Origin: JBCCXZ01 sp965228005
GTDB lineage: Bacteria; Planctomycetota; Planctomycetia; Pirellulales; Lacipirellulaceae
NCBI GenBank assembly: GCA_965228005.1
Contig: CBDDGV010000004.1
Coordinates: 1-64,000, forward strand
Direction of reading: 5' to 3'
DNA: 64,000 bases
Numbering within the stretch: the stretch's first letter is position 1; every line of letters starts with the position of its first letter. The notes beneath the pieces are model-generated. The model made no database searches and was not told the DNA's origin. It saw only the letters and a list, made by a program, of their open reading frames with translations. Of this stretch, positions 52,596 through 61,873 are shown in pieces. The translations under genes were made by a program, and so were the position numbers.

Positions 52596-53588
52596 CTACA
52601 GCGTCGCGGCGGGCGTCGGCAGACGCATGCCGAGGTGCATGCCGAGCTCGCGGAGCTTCTCGCGGACCTCGGCCAGCGTGGTCTCGCCGAAGTTGCGGAC
52701 CTCGAGCAAGGCGTCTTCGGAGCGGCTCACGAGGTCGCGGACCGTCATGATGTTCTCCGACTCGAGGCAGTTGCTCGCCCGCACGGAGAGGTTCAGCTCG
52801 GCAATGGTCATGGCGAGCTTGGCTTCCAGGGCGCTGTCGCCCATGGTGGGCGAGCCCTTCGCGGGGGCGTGCACCTTCGGGCCGAGCTGGGTGTACTGCA
52901 CGAACGGCGCGAGGTGCTTGCGGAGGATCTTGGCCGACTCGACCAGCGCCATCTCGGGGCTGACCGAGCCGTCGGTCCAGAGCTCCATGATCAGGCGGTC
53001 GTAGTTGGTCTTCTGGCCGACGCGGGTCTCCTCGACCTGGTACCGCACCCGGGTGACGGGGCTGAACACCGCGTCGAGCGGGATGATGCCGATCTCCTGG
53101 ATGTCGGCGCCGTGCTCGCTCGCGGGCACGTAGCCGCGGCCGTTCTCGACCACCATCTCGATGATGAACGGCACGTCGTCGGTGAGTGTGGCGATCTTCA
53201 GGTCTTTGTTGATGACCTCGACCGACTCGTCGGTCTCGATGTCGGCGGCGGTGACATCGCCGGCGGTGGTCCGCTCGACGCGGAGCACCTTGGTGCTGTC
53301 GCTGTGGTTCTTCACGACCAGCGATTTGACGTTCAGGACGATGTCCGTGACGTCCTCGAGGACGCCGGGCATGGTGGTGAACTCGTGCTGGGCGTTGTGC
53401 ACCTTGATCTGCGTGACGGCGCTGCCCTCGAGGCTCGAGAGCAGGATGCGGCGGAGGCCGTTGCCCACGGTGGTGCCGAAGCCGCGCTCGAAGGGCTCGG
53501 CCACGAATTTGCCGTAGGTCGGGGTCAGGCTGCCGCTGTCGCAGTTCACCTGGCTGGGGAGTTCAAGTCCACGCCATCGGATATGCAT
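52596..53588 (-). CDS. rpoA: RNA polymerase alpha subunit
   Basis: 330 residues, normal length. The N-terminal domain shows FVAEPFERGFGTTVGNGLRR and the C-terminal domain has LNLSVRASNCLESENIMTVR with helix-hairpin-helix character. It starts polymerase assembly and contacts UP elements and activators. It lies between rpsD and rplQ as in most bacteria. Confidence 0.97.
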   Translation of the reverse strand: MHIRWRGLELPSQVNCDSGSLTPTYGKFVAEPFERGFGTTVGNGLRRILLSSLEGSAVTQIKVHNAQHEFTTMPGVLEDVTDIVLNVKSLVVKNHSDSTKVLRVERTTAGDVTAADIETDESVEVINKDLKIATLTDDVPFIIEMVVENGRGYVPASEHGADIQEIGIIPLDAVFSPVTRVRYQVEETRVGQKTNYDRLIMELWTDGSVSPEMALVESAKILRKHLAPFVQYTQLGPKVHAPAKGSPTMGDSALEAKLAMTIAELNLSVRASNCLESENIMTVRDLVSRSEDALLEVRNFGETTLAEVREKLRELGMHLGMRLPTPAATL

Positions 53589-53804
53589 AGGTTGGCTCCA
53601 TCAAGACTCGGGGGACCAGGTTGTTTCGCTCGGGCGGCTGCCCTCGCGGGGCGGGCGGTTCTCCGCTTCCGGCGGGCCGGGGCGGAGGGGTTCACCGGGC
53701 GACTCTCTCAACTATTCGCTGCGGACTCGGCGGTCGATGCGGACTCAACGGTTTCGTGCGTCGGCGCTCTCCCCGCCGGCTCGCGGAGGGGGCTGCCGCG
53801 CGGA

Positions 53805-54431
53805 CTAACGCGAGCAGAGCTCGATGATCAGTTGCGTCTGCACGGGGATCGAAACGTCCTCGGCCAGCGGCAGGCGGCCGACGATCCCCTCGGGGATGTC
53901 GCCGTCGGTGCGGCTGAGGAAGTCGGGCACCTCGCGGCCGCCCTCGGCGATGCTGCCCCGCACGAGGTCGAGGCTCTTGGCTCGGTTCTTTACCCGGATC
54001 AGGTCGCCGACCTTCACCTGGTAGCTGCAGACGTCGACCCGCTTGCCGTTGACCGTCACGTGGCCGTGGTTGATCATCTGCCGCGCGGCGGCCCGGCTGA
54101 GGCCGAAGCCCAGGCGGTGGACGACGTTGTCCAGCCGGCGCTCGAGCAGGCTCATGAGCACCTCGCCGGTGTTGCCCTTGCTCGCCTCGGCGTTGTGGTA
54201 GTAGCGGCGGAACTGACGCTCGAGCACCCCGTAGTAGTGCTTCACCTTCTGCTTCTCGCGGAGGTGGATGCCGTAGTCGGTCTGCTTGCCGCGGCGGTAG
54301 TTCTGCTGCCCGGGGGGCTGCTCGCGTCGCTCGAAACCACACTTGGTGGTGTCGCAACGCGTCCCCTTGAGGAACAGCTTCATGCCGTCGCGTCGGCAGA
54401 GTCGGCAGACAGGACCGGTGTATCGGGCCAT
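53805..54431 (-). CDS. rpsD: 30S ribosomal protein uS4
   Basis: 208 residues. It starts MARYTGPVCRLCRRDGMKLF with two cysteines of the zinc-type N-terminus and has the S4 RNA-binding domain LLERRLDNVVHRLGFGLSRA. A primary 16S binder and often an autoregulator. It lies between rpsK and rpoA with a 217-bp gap before rpoA. Confidence 0.97.
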   Translation of the reverse strand: MARYTGPVCRLCRRDGMKLFLKGTRCDTTKCGFERREQPPGQQNYRRGKQTDYGIHLREKQKVKHYYGVLERQFRRYYHNAEASKGNTGEVLMSLLERRLDNVVHRLGFGLSRAAARQMINHGHVTVNGKRVDVCSYQVKVGDLIRVKNRAKSLDLVRGSIAEGGREVPDFLSRTDGDIPEGIVGRLPLAEDVSIPVQTQLIIELCSR

Positions 54432-54548
54432 GAACGTGGGTCTCTCGAATGAACTGCTATTGTCTGATGCCTGGGTTCGACGTCCTGCCGAGTGTTTCTC
54501 CTGGAAGCCGGGCTGGTTGCCCGGCGGCGTCTGGGCGGCGGGGCCGGC

Positions 54549-54938
54549 CTAAACGCGGCGTTTCTTGCGGGGGCGACAGCCGTTGTGCGGCAGCGGGGTG
54601 ACGTCCTCGATCGACTTCACCTTCAGGCCGGCGGCCTCCAGGGCGGTGACCGCGCTCTCGCGGCCGCTGCCGGGGCCCTTCACCTTCACCTCCACGTCCT
54701 TCACGCCGAACTTGCGGGCCTTCTCGGCGGCCTGCTGCGCGGCGCACTGACCGGCGAAGGGCGTGCTCTTGCGGCTGCCCTTGAAGCCGCTCGTGCCGGC
54801 GCTGGCCCAGCAGAGCGTGTCGCCCTTGGTGTCCGTGATGGTCACCGCCGTGTTGTTGAACGTCGCGGTGATGTGCACCACGGCGACGGTCACGTTCCGC
54901 CGGGTCTGCTTCTTCTTGGGCTTCGAGGCTTTGGCCAC
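54549..54938 (-). CDS. rpsK: 30S ribosomal protein uS11
   Basis: 129 residues with VAVVHITATFNNTAVTITDT and a basic C-terminus (VTPLPHNGCRPRKKRRV). It forms part of the small subunit platform. The gene lies between rpsM and rpsD. Confidence 0.97.
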   Translation of the reverse strand: MAKASKPKKKQTRRNVTVAVVHITATFNNTAVTITDTKGDTLCWASAGTSGFKGSRKSTPFAGQCAAQQAAEKARKFGVKDVEVKVKGPGSGRESAVTALEAAGLKVKSIEDVTPLPHNGCRPRKKRRV

Positions 54939-55004
54939 GTTCGGGTCTGCTCCTGGTTCTTACTGACGCTGTCTTTGCTAAGGCCGGCTTGTGCTGCGGG
55001 CGGA

Positions 55005-55388
55005 TTACCTGAGGTCCTTCACGCCCTTCTTGCCGGCGACGGTCTTCTTCGGGCCCTTGCGGGTGCGGGCGTTGGTTTTGGTCCGCTGGCCCCGGACGGG
55101 CAGGCCGCGGCGGTGACGCAGCCCGCGGTAGCAGGCGATGTCGCGGAGCCGCGAGATGTTCTGGCTCACCTGGCGGCGGAGCTGACCCTCGACGACGTAG
55201 TCTTTGTCCAGCAGGGCCGCGATCCGCGCGACCTCGTCCTCGCCCAAGTCACGGGCCCGCACGTGCGGCCCGACCCCGGCTTTGTGGCACAGCTCCCGGG
55301 CGGTCTTCGGCCCCACGCCGTAGAGGTACGTGAGCGAGACGACCGTCGGGCGGTCGGCCGGGATATCAACACCTAACAGGCGGGGCAT
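55005..55388 (-). CDS. rpsM: 30S ribosomal protein uS13
   Basis: 127 residues. The N-terminus MPRLLGVDIPADRPTVVSLT, the YLYGVGPKTARELC motif and the tail VRGQRTKTNARTRKGPKKT are typical. It contacts the large subunit at the head. It follows rpmJ on the minus strand. Confidence 0.97.
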   Translation of the reverse strand: MPRLLGVDIPADRPTVVSLTYLYGVGPKTARELCHKAGVGPHVRARDLGEDEVARIAALLDKDYVVEGQLRRQVSQNISRLRDIACYRGLRHRRGLPVRGQRTKTNARTRKGPKKTVAGKKGVKDLR

Positions 55389-55481
55389 GCTTCGGTACTC
55401 TTCTAACGACGGTTTCTACGGGAAACGGCCTGATTCCGGGCCGCCGGCCTGGCCGGGGCCTCGCCTCGGCCGGGGTATCGC

Positions 55482-55595
55482 TCAACCCTGCCGCTGCTTG
55501 TGACGCGGGTTGCTGCAAACCACATACACCACCCCGCGGCGCCGCACGACCTTGCACCGGTCACAGATGCGTTTGACGCTGGCACGGACTTTCAC
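55482..55595 (-). CDS. rpmJ: 50S ribosomal protein bL36
   Basis: 37 residues from a GTG start with CAGGAG about 7 bases upstream. The protein begins MKVRASVKRICDRCKVVRRR and carries the zinc ligands in CDRC and a later C and H (VCSNPRHKQ). It is very short but clearly the zinc-type L36. Its place between map and rpsM is standard. Confidence 0.93.
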   Translation of the reverse strand: MKVRASVKRICDRCKVVRRRGVVYVVCSNPRHKQRQG

Positions 55596-55768
55596 AGCTC
55601 GCTCCTGTCGGGGCTCGTACGCGGATGGGAAACAGGGGAGTATAGCCCTACCGCTCGCGGGCCCACAACCCCCCGGCGCAAAAACCGTGCCGTTTCGCGG
55701 CCTCGGACGGGTGCCGAAACCCGCGAGAAAAGCAGGCCCGGATCAGCTTGCCCGACCGGCCCGGTCGC

Positions 55769-56581
55769 TCAAGCAGGGAGCGCTTCGAGCTCTGCGGGCG
55801 ACGGGGCCGCCGTTAGGGCCACCGGGCCGTCGTCGGTCATCGCGATGGTGTGCTCGAAGTGGGCGCTCGGCTTGCCGTCGGCCGTGCACTGGGTCCATTC
55901 GTCGCGGTCCACCTTCACCCGCTTGGTGCCCATGTTGACCATGGGCTCGACGGCGATCACCAGCCCCGGCTCGAGCCGGAAGTCGCCGCTGCCCCGCAGG
56001 CCGCGGCCGCGGAAGTTCGGCACCTGCGGCTCCTCGTGCATCTTGCGGCCGATGCCGTGGCCCACGAAGCACTCCACGGTCGAGAAGCCGTGGTCGCGCA
56101 CGTACCGGTCCATCTGGTCGGCCACCTGGCTCCAGCGGTCCCGGCGGGCCATCTCCTCGATCGCCAGCTCCAGCACCCCCTTGGTGACGTCCAGCAGCTT
56201 CCGCACCTGAGCCGAGACGTTCCCGATCGGGTGCGTCAGGGCCGCGTCGCCGCACCAGCCGTTGAGCCGGCAGCCGGTGTCGATGCTCACGATGTCGCCC
56301 TCGGCCAGCGGGCGGTCGTTGGGGATGCCGTGCACCACCTCGTCGTTGACCGACATGCACGTCACGGCCGGGAAGGGGGCCTTCCCTTCGGTGCTGTTGG
56401 GGTAGTTCAGGAAGAGCGGCGTGGCGTCGATCTCACGGAAGTAGCTCGCCACGGCCTGGTCGATGTCCGCGGTCGTCGCGCCGGGCTTCATCATCGGCGT
56501 AGCAATCTGGTGCGCCTTCCAGACGGCCAGGCCCGCCTGGCGCATCAATCCGATCTCTCGCGGGCTCTTCAGCTGGATCAT
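55769..56581 (-). CDS. map: Type I methionine aminopeptidase
   Basis: 270 residues. It removes the start methionine from nascent proteins. Motifs are CMSVNDEVVHGIPNDRPL, the metal aspartates in DIVSIDTGCRLNGWCGDAAL, the histidine region FVGHGIGRKMHEEP and the glutamate in VIAVEPMVNMGT. It lies between adk and rpmJ; infA, often placed here, is missing. Confidence 0.96.
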   Translation of the reverse strand: MIQLKSPREIGLMRQAGLAVWKAHQIATPMMKPGATTADIDQAVASYFREIDATPLFLNYPNSTEGKAPFPAVTCMSVNDEVVHGIPNDRPLAEGDIVSIDTGCRLNGWCGDAALTHPIGNVSAQVRKLLDVTKGVLELAIEEMARRDRWSQVADQMDRYVRDHGFSTVECFVGHGIGRKMHEEPQVPNFRGRGLRGSGDFRLEPGLVIAVEPMVNMGTKRVKVDRDEWTQCTADGKPSAHFEHTIAMTDDGPVALTAAPSPAELEALPA

Positions 56582-56660
56582 ATTCGCGGTCGGGCTGGGG
56601 GGACTCGAGCTTTGGGGTAATCGAGCTGGGGGCCGGGGCTCTAGCTCAGAACCGGCACGG

Positions 56661-57224
56661 CTAGGAGCCGGTAAACGCTTCGACCGCTTCGGTGATGCGG
56701 AGGAAGACCTCGTCGGGCGCGCCGTGGCCGTCGACCGAGTGCAGCACGCCGCGGCCCCGGTAGTAGTCGAGCAGCGGGCTGGTGAGCGCTTCGTACTGTC
56801 GGAGCCGGTGCTGAATCACCGCCTCCTGGTCGTCCGAGCGGCCCCGGCTGGCGAGCCGCTTCATCAGCTCGGCCTCCTCAACCGCGATCTCGATCGCCAC
56901 GGGCGGGTCCATCCCCCGGTCGACGAGGTACTCGTCCAGCATCTCGGCTTGGGGCTCGGTCCGCGGGAAGCCGTCCAGGATGCAGCCGTGGGCGCAGTCG
57001 GGCTCCTCGATCCGCTCGACCAGCATGCCGCAGATCATCTCGTCGGGGACGAGCTTGCCGGCGTTCATGAACTCCGAGGCCCGCAGGCCGATGTCGGTGC
57101 CCAACTGAACCGCCTCACGCAGCATGTCGCCGGTCGACAACTGCGGGATGTGTAGCTGCTCTGCGAGCCGGGCAGACTGAGTGCCTTTTCCTGCGCCGGG
57201 CGGTCCGATCAATACAATCCGCAT
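56661..57224 (-). CDS. adk: Adenylate kinase
   Basis: 187 residues. P-loop GPPGAGKGTQSARLAEQLHI at the N-terminus, and GCILDGFPRTEPQAEMLDEY for the AMP part. It interconverts ATP, ADP and AMP. The lid is short, with no zinc cysteines. It lies between secY and map, a common order. Confidence 0.96.
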   Translation of the reverse strand: MRIVLIGPPGAGKGTQSARLAEQLHIPQLSTGDMLREAVQLGTDIGLRASEFMNAGKLVPDEMICGMLVERIEEPDCAHGCILDGFPRTEPQAEMLDEYLVDRGMDPPVAIEIAVEEAELMKRLASRGRSDDQEAVIQHRLRQYEALTSPLLDYYRGRGVLHSVDGHGAPDEVFLRITEAVEAFTGS

Positions 57225-57423
57225 CTTCCAAGCGTGCCGGGCGATGTGTCGCTGCCGGGGGCGGCCTGCGGTCGGCAGGCCCGAGCGGTCTTGCTCACGC
57301 GGCGAATAAGCCAGTGGCTGTCCGCGGCCGAGTACCTCGGCCCACCACGATGACCCATCGCCAGCCCGTTGTCTACCTTCTGCGTAAAATCGACCGCCGC
57401 GTCCGCGAATCGAGGGTCTTGTG

Positions 57424-58797
57424 CTACTCCAGCAATCCGGGGTAGTTCCGCATCACGAGGTGGCTGTCGATCTTCTGGACCAAGTCGAACGCGACGCTGA
57501 CGCCGATCAGCAGGCCCGTGCCCCCGTAGAAGCTGGCCACCTGCGGCGAGACGCCCAGCGAGCCCGAGATCAGGGTCGGGATGATCGCCACCAACGCCAG
57601 GAAGCCGGCCCCCACGTAGGTGATCCGGAACGTGACCTTTTCGAGGTAATCGGCGGTCCGCTTGCCCGGGCGGTACCCCGGGATGAACGAGCCGTAGTTC
57701 TTTAGGTTGTCCGAGACGTCTTTCGGGTTGAACGTGATCGCCGTCCAGAAGAAGCAGAAGAAGTAGATCAGCACCACGTAGAGCAGCACGTAGAAGTAGG
57801 AGTTTGGTGCAAACGCATCACTGGCGATGCGGAAGAACATCTCCATATAGCCCCCCTTCTCCCAGGCGACCCGGCCGAGCTGGCTCAGGAGGATCGAGGG
57901 GATCAGCAGCAGGCTGCTGGCGAAGATAATCGGCATGACGCCGGCCTGGTTGACCTTCAGCGGCAGGTAGGACTTGCCGCCGCCGGCCACTCGTCGGCCG
58001 CGGATGTGCTTGGCGCTCTGCATCGGGATGCGGCGTTGGCCGAGGGTGATGTACACGACGCCCACCACCACGGCGAGGAACATGGTCGCCAAGAGGAGCA
58101 GGCTCTCGATGCCGAACTTGCCGCCGCTGCTGGCGCCGAGCTCGAGCGACGCGTTGTCGATTAGCTCCATGCCGGCGCCCGGCATCGCGGCCAGGATGCC
58201 GGCCATAATCAACAGGCTGATGCCGTTGCCGATGCCGAACTCGTCGATCTGCTCGCCGATCCACATCAGGAACACCGTGCCGGCGGTCATGGTGAGCACC
58301 GCAACCATCTGCCAGCCGAACGAGAGACTGCCTGTGTCGGGGTTCAGGTACGCCGCGTCGACGAACCCGTTGGGCAGGATAAACGTCCGCAGGAACATGA
58401 AGCTCTGGATCAAACAGATCGCCACGGTCGCGTAACGGGTGTATTCGTTGATCTTCTTCCTGCCGGCCTCGCCTTCCTTCTGCAGGGCCTCCAGGGGCGG
58501 GTAAACGCTGCCCAGGAGCTGGAAGATAATCGAGGCCGAGATGTACGGCATGATGCCGAGGCCGAAGATCGTGACCTGGCTCAGGTTGCTCGCGCTGAAG
58601 ACGGCCACCTGCTGGAACACCGCGCCGAGCCCGCCGCCGCCGCCGGCGTTCTCGTTGTAGCGGGCCACCTCCGCGGGGTCGACGATCGGCAGGGTGATCT
58701 GGAAGCCCAGCCGGTAGACCGCCAGCAGCCCCAGCGTGAGCAGGATCTTCCTGCGGAGTTCGGGGATCTGCCAGATGACGCGGACTTTTTCCCACAT
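57424..58797 (-). CDS. secY: Preprotein translocase subunit SecY
   Basis: 457 residues of the ten-helix channel. The first helix with ILLTLGLLAVYRLGFQITLP, the plug region and the cytoplasmic loop QRRIPMQSAKHIRGRRVAGG near helix 6 are all present. It is the core of the Sec pore. It lies between rplO and adk as in other bacteria. Confidence 0.97.
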   Translation of the reverse strand: MWEKVRVIWQIPELRRKILLTLGLLAVYRLGFQITLPIVDPAEVARYNENAGGGGGLGAVFQQVAVFSASNLSQVTIFGLGIMPYISASIIFQLLGSVYPPLEALQKEGEAGRKKINEYTRYATVAICLIQSFMFLRTFILPNGFVDAAYLNPDTGSLSFGWQMVAVLTMTAGTVFLMWIGEQIDEFGIGNGISLLIMAGILAAMPGAGMELIDNASLELGASSGGKFGIESLLLLATMFLAVVVGVVYITLGQRRIPMQSAKHIRGRRVAGGGKSYLPLKVNQAGVMPIIFASSLLLIPSILLSQLGRVAWEKGGYMEMFFRIASDAFAPNSYFYVLLYVVLIYFFCFFWTAITFNPKDVSDNLKNYGSFIPGYRPGKRTADYLEKVTFRITYVGAGFLALVAIIPTLISGSLGVSPQVASFYGGTGLLIGVSVAFDLVQKIDSHLVMRNYPGLLE

Positions 58798-58900
58798 GGG
58801 TAGCTAGCTCCTTCGAGACTCGCTTGGAGGGTCGCTGCCTGAGGGCAAGCCGCAGGCGAACGGCTCGTCACGATACCGCGGTCGCCGCCGCGGGGGTACG

Positions 58901-59482
58901 TCAGTCTGCGGCTTCGGGGGCCTCAGTTTCTGCGGCGGGGGCCTCAGGGGCCTTGGCTTGGGCAGACTTGGTTTTGGGGGCCTTCGCGGCGTCGGCGGCC
59001 TTCTTCTGCCGCTGCTTCTCGGCCACCGGCGTCTTGCCGGCCAGCGCGACCATCTCGGCGCCCGCCTTCTCGATCTTCTCGGCCGCCGACTTGCTGAAGC
59101 GGTGGGCGGAGATCTTGAGTTTCTTGGTCAGCTCGCCGTCGCCCAGCACTTTGAGGATGTCGAACCGGCCCTTGGCGAGGTTCTTCGCTTCCAAGGCCTC
59201 GAGGGTCACCTCTTCGCCGGCCTCGAAGGCCGCGTCGAGCTGGCCCACGTTCACCACCGCCACGGTGAGGGCCCAGCGGTTGTTGAACCCCCGCTTGGGC
59301 ACGCGGCGGATCATCGGCATGGCGCCGCCCTGGAACGTGACGTGCTGCGAGCTGCCCGCGCGAGAGCCCTGGCCCTTGTGGCCGCGGCTGGAGGTCTTGC
59401 CGTGGCCCGAGCCGGGCCCGCGGCCGACGCGCTTGCGTTTCTTGTTGCGGCGGATGCCGCGGTTGACGTCGTTGAGAATCAT
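58901..59482 (-). CDS. rplO: 50S ribosomal protein uL15
   Basis: 193 residues. The N-terminus with basic glycine-rich RVGRGPGSGHGKTSSRGHKG and the core VPKRGFNNRWALTVAVVNVG are typical L15. An alanine-lysine-proline tail of about 40 residues extends it. The start overlaps the rpsE stop by four bases (ATGA), so translation is coupled and no rpmD gene fits between them. Confidence 0.96.
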   Translation of the reverse strand: MILNDVNRGIRRNKKRKRVGRGPGSGHGKTSSRGHKGQGSRAGSSQHVTFQGGAMPMIRRVPKRGFNNRWALTVAVVNVGQLDAAFEAGEEVTLEALEAKNLAKGRFDILKVLGDGELTKKLKISAHRFSKSAAEKIEKAGAEMVALAGKTPVAEKQRQKKAADAAKAPKTKSAQAKAPEAPAAETEAPEAAD

Positions 59483-60009
59483 GAGAGTGTCACCCCGCGG
59501 AGGCGTTCTACGTCGACCTTCGGCCGCAGCTCCTGCAGCGCGGCGATGGTCGCCTTGACCAGAGGCACCGGGTTGTTGGAGCCAAAGCTCTTGGTGAGGA
59601 TGTCGTGGATGCCGGCCGCCTCGCAGACGGCCCGCACCGCGGCGCCGGCGATGACGCCCGTGCCCGGCGTGGCGGGGACCAGGATCACGCGGGCGGCGCC
59701 GAAGCGGCCCTTCACCACGTGCGGGATCGTCCCGCCGTCCAGCGGCACCTTGATCATGTTCCGCATGCCTTCCTTGACGGCCTTCTCGACGCTGGGCGGC
59801 ACCTCGTTCGCCTTGCCGTAGCCCCAGCCGACCTTGCTCTTGCCGTCGCCCACGACCACCATCGCGGCGAAGCTGAAGCGGCGGCCGCCCTTGACCACCG
59901 CGGAGCACCGCTTGATCTTGACGACCTTCTCTTCGATCTCGCCGCGCTGCTTCTCTTGATTGTCGCGATCACGACCGCGGCGGCGTTTGTTCGGGGGTGC
60001 TGATGACAC
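59479..60009 (-). CDS. rpsE: 30S ribosomal protein uS5
   Basis: 176 residues from a GTG start. Motifs: CSAVVKGGRRFSFAAMVVVG, KVGWGYGKANEVPPSVEKAV and PGTGVIAGAAVRAVCEAAGI. It aids decoding accuracy. It lies between rplR and rplO and overlaps the rplO start. Confidence 0.97.
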   Translation of the reverse strand: MSSAPPNKRRRGRDRDNQEKQRGEIEEKVVKIKRCSAVVKGGRRFSFAAMVVVGDGKSKVGWGYGKANEVPPSVEKAVKEGMRNMIKVPLDGGTIPHVVKGRFGAARVILVPATPGTGVIAGAAVRAVCEAAGIHDILTKSFGSNNPVPLVKATIAALQELRPKVDVERLRGVTLS

Positions 60010-60090
60010 GCTCGGTTCTCTCCGGATTTGGCGGCCGGTCCAGGCCGGCTTGTGTGTTTCGCTTTTCTGGGTGCGTCGCTTGTCTTCTGT

Positions 60091-60459
60091 CTAGAACTGC
60101 AGGCCGCCCTCGCGGGCCGCTTCGGCGAGCGCCGCCACCCGGCCGTGGTACTTGCACGAGCCGCGGTCGAAGCGGGCCACCGTGACGCCGGCGGCCGCCG
60201 CACGCTCGGCGATCGCCTTGCCCACCGCCTCGGCCGCTTCCTTGTTGCCGCCGAACTTGATCCCCGAGGCCAGGCCCTTGTCGGCCGTCGAGGCCGAGGC
60301 GATCGTCTTGCCCGAGAGGTCGTCGATCAGCTGGGCCGTGATGTTCTTGTGGCTGCGGCTCACGCAGAGGCGGGGCTTCTCGGCCGTGCCCTTGAGACGC
60401 TTGCGCACGCGGAACCGCCGCCGCTGACGCTGCTTGCCGATTGCTTTGGCGTGGTCCAT
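60091..60459 (-). CDS. rplR: 50S ribosomal protein uL18
   Basis: 122 residues. The basic N-terminus (RRRFRVRKRLKGTAEKPRLC) and the tail FDRGSCKYHGRVAALAEAAR are typical L18, which binds 5S rRNA. It lies between rplF and rpsE. Confidence 0.97.
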   Translation of the reverse strand: MDHAKAIGKQRQRRRFRVRKRLKGTAEKPRLCVSRSHKNITAQLIDDLSGKTIASASTADKGLASGIKFGGNKEAAEAVGKAIAERAAAAGVTVARFDRGSCKYHGRVAALAEAAREGGLQF

Positions 60460-60501
60460 TTCCGAATCCTCCCGTGCCTGCCTTCAATAAGCAGTGATCG
60501 G

Positions 60502-61044
60502 TTACTTCGCGGTCTTGCCCGCCTTGCGGCGGACCTGCTCGCCCTCGTAGCGGATGCCCTTGCCCTTGTAGGGCTCCGGCTTCCGGGCCGCACGCACTTC
60601 GGCGGCGAACTGGCCGACCTTCTGCTTGTCGGCGCCCTTGATCACGATGTGCGTCTGGTCCGGCAGCGTCACCTCGACGCCCGCCGGGATCTTCTTGTGG
60701 ATCTCGTTGGCGAACCCCACGCGCAGCTGCAGCGTGTCGCCCGCCAGGGCGGCGAGGTAGCCGACGCCGTGCACCTCGAGCTTCTTCTCGTAGCCCTGCG
60801 AGACGCCGACCACCATGTTCTGGACAAGCGCCCGGGTGAGCCCGTGCAGGGCGCGGGACTCGCGGTCGTCGCCAGACCGGGTGACGTTGACGGTCTTGCT
60901 CTCCTCGTCGACCTCGACGACCACCTCGGGGCGGTGCGTCCAGTTCAGCTTGCCGAGCTTCCCCTCGACGGTGATCTCGCGCTGCGAAACGCCGACCTTC
61001 ACCCCGTCGGGGATCGCGACTGGTTTCTTTCCGATTCGGGACAT
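60502..61044 (-). CDS. rplF: 50S ribosomal protein uL6
   Basis: 180 residues. MSRIGKKPVAIPDGVKV at the start and the C-terminal signature RAARKPEPYKGKGIRYEGEQ are diagnostic. It binds 23S rRNA near the sarcin-ricin loop. It lies between rpsH and rplR. Confidence 0.97.
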   Translation of the reverse strand: MSRIGKKPVAIPDGVKVGVSQREITVEGKLGKLNWTHRPEVVVEVDEESKTVNVTRSGDDRESRALHGLTRALVQNMVVGVSQGYEKKLEVHGVGYLAALAGDTLQLRVGFANEIHKKIPAGVEVTLPDQTHIVIKGADKQKVGQFAAEVRAARKPEPYKGKGIRYEGEQVRRKAGKTAK

Positions 61045-61134
61045 CGCCTTAGGCCTTCAAGCTCGCGGAGCGAGGGGGTTGGGGGTTTATCGTCGGTCCG
61101 GCGTGGGCCGGGTTTCTTGTCTCTGTTGGGACGG

Positions 61135-61533
61135 CTACCACAACTCGCAGAGCACTTCGCCGCCGAGCTTCTTCTGCCGCGCCTCGCGGTCGCTCACCAC
61201 GCCGCGGCTGGTGCTGATGATCGAGATGCCCAACCCGTTGAGGATCGGCTTCAGCGAGGTCGACCGGCTGTAGACCCGGCGGCCCGGCTTGCTCACGCGC
61301 TTGATGTGGCGGATGACCCGCTCGCCGTTGGGGCCGTACTTCAGGTCGATGTGCAGCTGCTTGGCCGGCTTGCCCTCGACCTCTTCCTCACGCCAGTCCC
61401 AGATGTAGCCCTCGCGCTTGAGCACCTCGGCAACGCCGCGCTTCACCTTCGACAGCGGCATCTCCACCTCGGGACGCTCGATGCGCACGGCGTTGCGGAT
61501 GCGGGTGAGCATGTCGGCGATCGGGTCGGTCAT
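61135..61533 (-). CDS. rpsH: 30S ribosomal protein uS8
   Basis: 132 residues from the second of two adjacent ATG codons (the other is at 61536). MTDPIADMLTRIRNAVRIER begins the protein and SRVYSRSTSL-like and GISIISTSRGVVSDREARQK end it. A central 16S binder and often the autoregulator of the spc operon. It lies between rpsN and rplF. Confidence 0.96.
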   Translation of the reverse strand: MTDPIADMLTRIRNAVRIERPEVEMPLSKVKRGVAEVLKREGYIWDWREEEVEGKPAKQLHIDLKYGPNGERVIRHIKRVSKPGRRVYSRSTSLKPILNGLGISIISTSRGVVSDREARQKKLGGEVLCELW

Positions 61534-61612
61534 CATAGCGGTTGGGCCCCCTCAGCGGGTCCGGACGACTGGTTGGTTCTTGTACGGTTGGGTTTCGGAA
61601 TCTGGGCGACGG

Positions 61613-61798
61613 CTACCAGCTGGCCTTCTTCACGCCGGGGATCAACCCCTTGTCGGCGAGCTGGCGGAAGCAGATCCGGCAGATGCCGAACTTGCGGTAC
61701 ACGGCCCTCGGCCGGCCGCACAGCTTGCAGCGCGACTCACGCCGGGACGAGTACTTCGGTTCTCTATTCGCCTTCGCGATCTTCGATTTGCTAGCCAC
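61613..61798 (-). CDS. rpsN: 30S ribosomal protein uS14, zinc type
   Basis: 61 residues with the zinc knuckle CKLCGRPRAVYRKFGICRIC and the ending GLIPGVKKASW. It is the short zinc-binding form. It lies between rplE and rpsH. Confidence 0.96.
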   Translation of the reverse strand: MASKSKIAKANREPKYSSRRESRCKLCGRPRAVYRKFGICRICFRQLADKGLIPGVKKASW

Positions 61799-61873
61799 GT
61801 GTGGTCGGCCCTTCGGTACGCTTCGGTTTGACTTGTCGACGCCCTGCCGGACGCCCGGAACAGTCTTGTCTGG

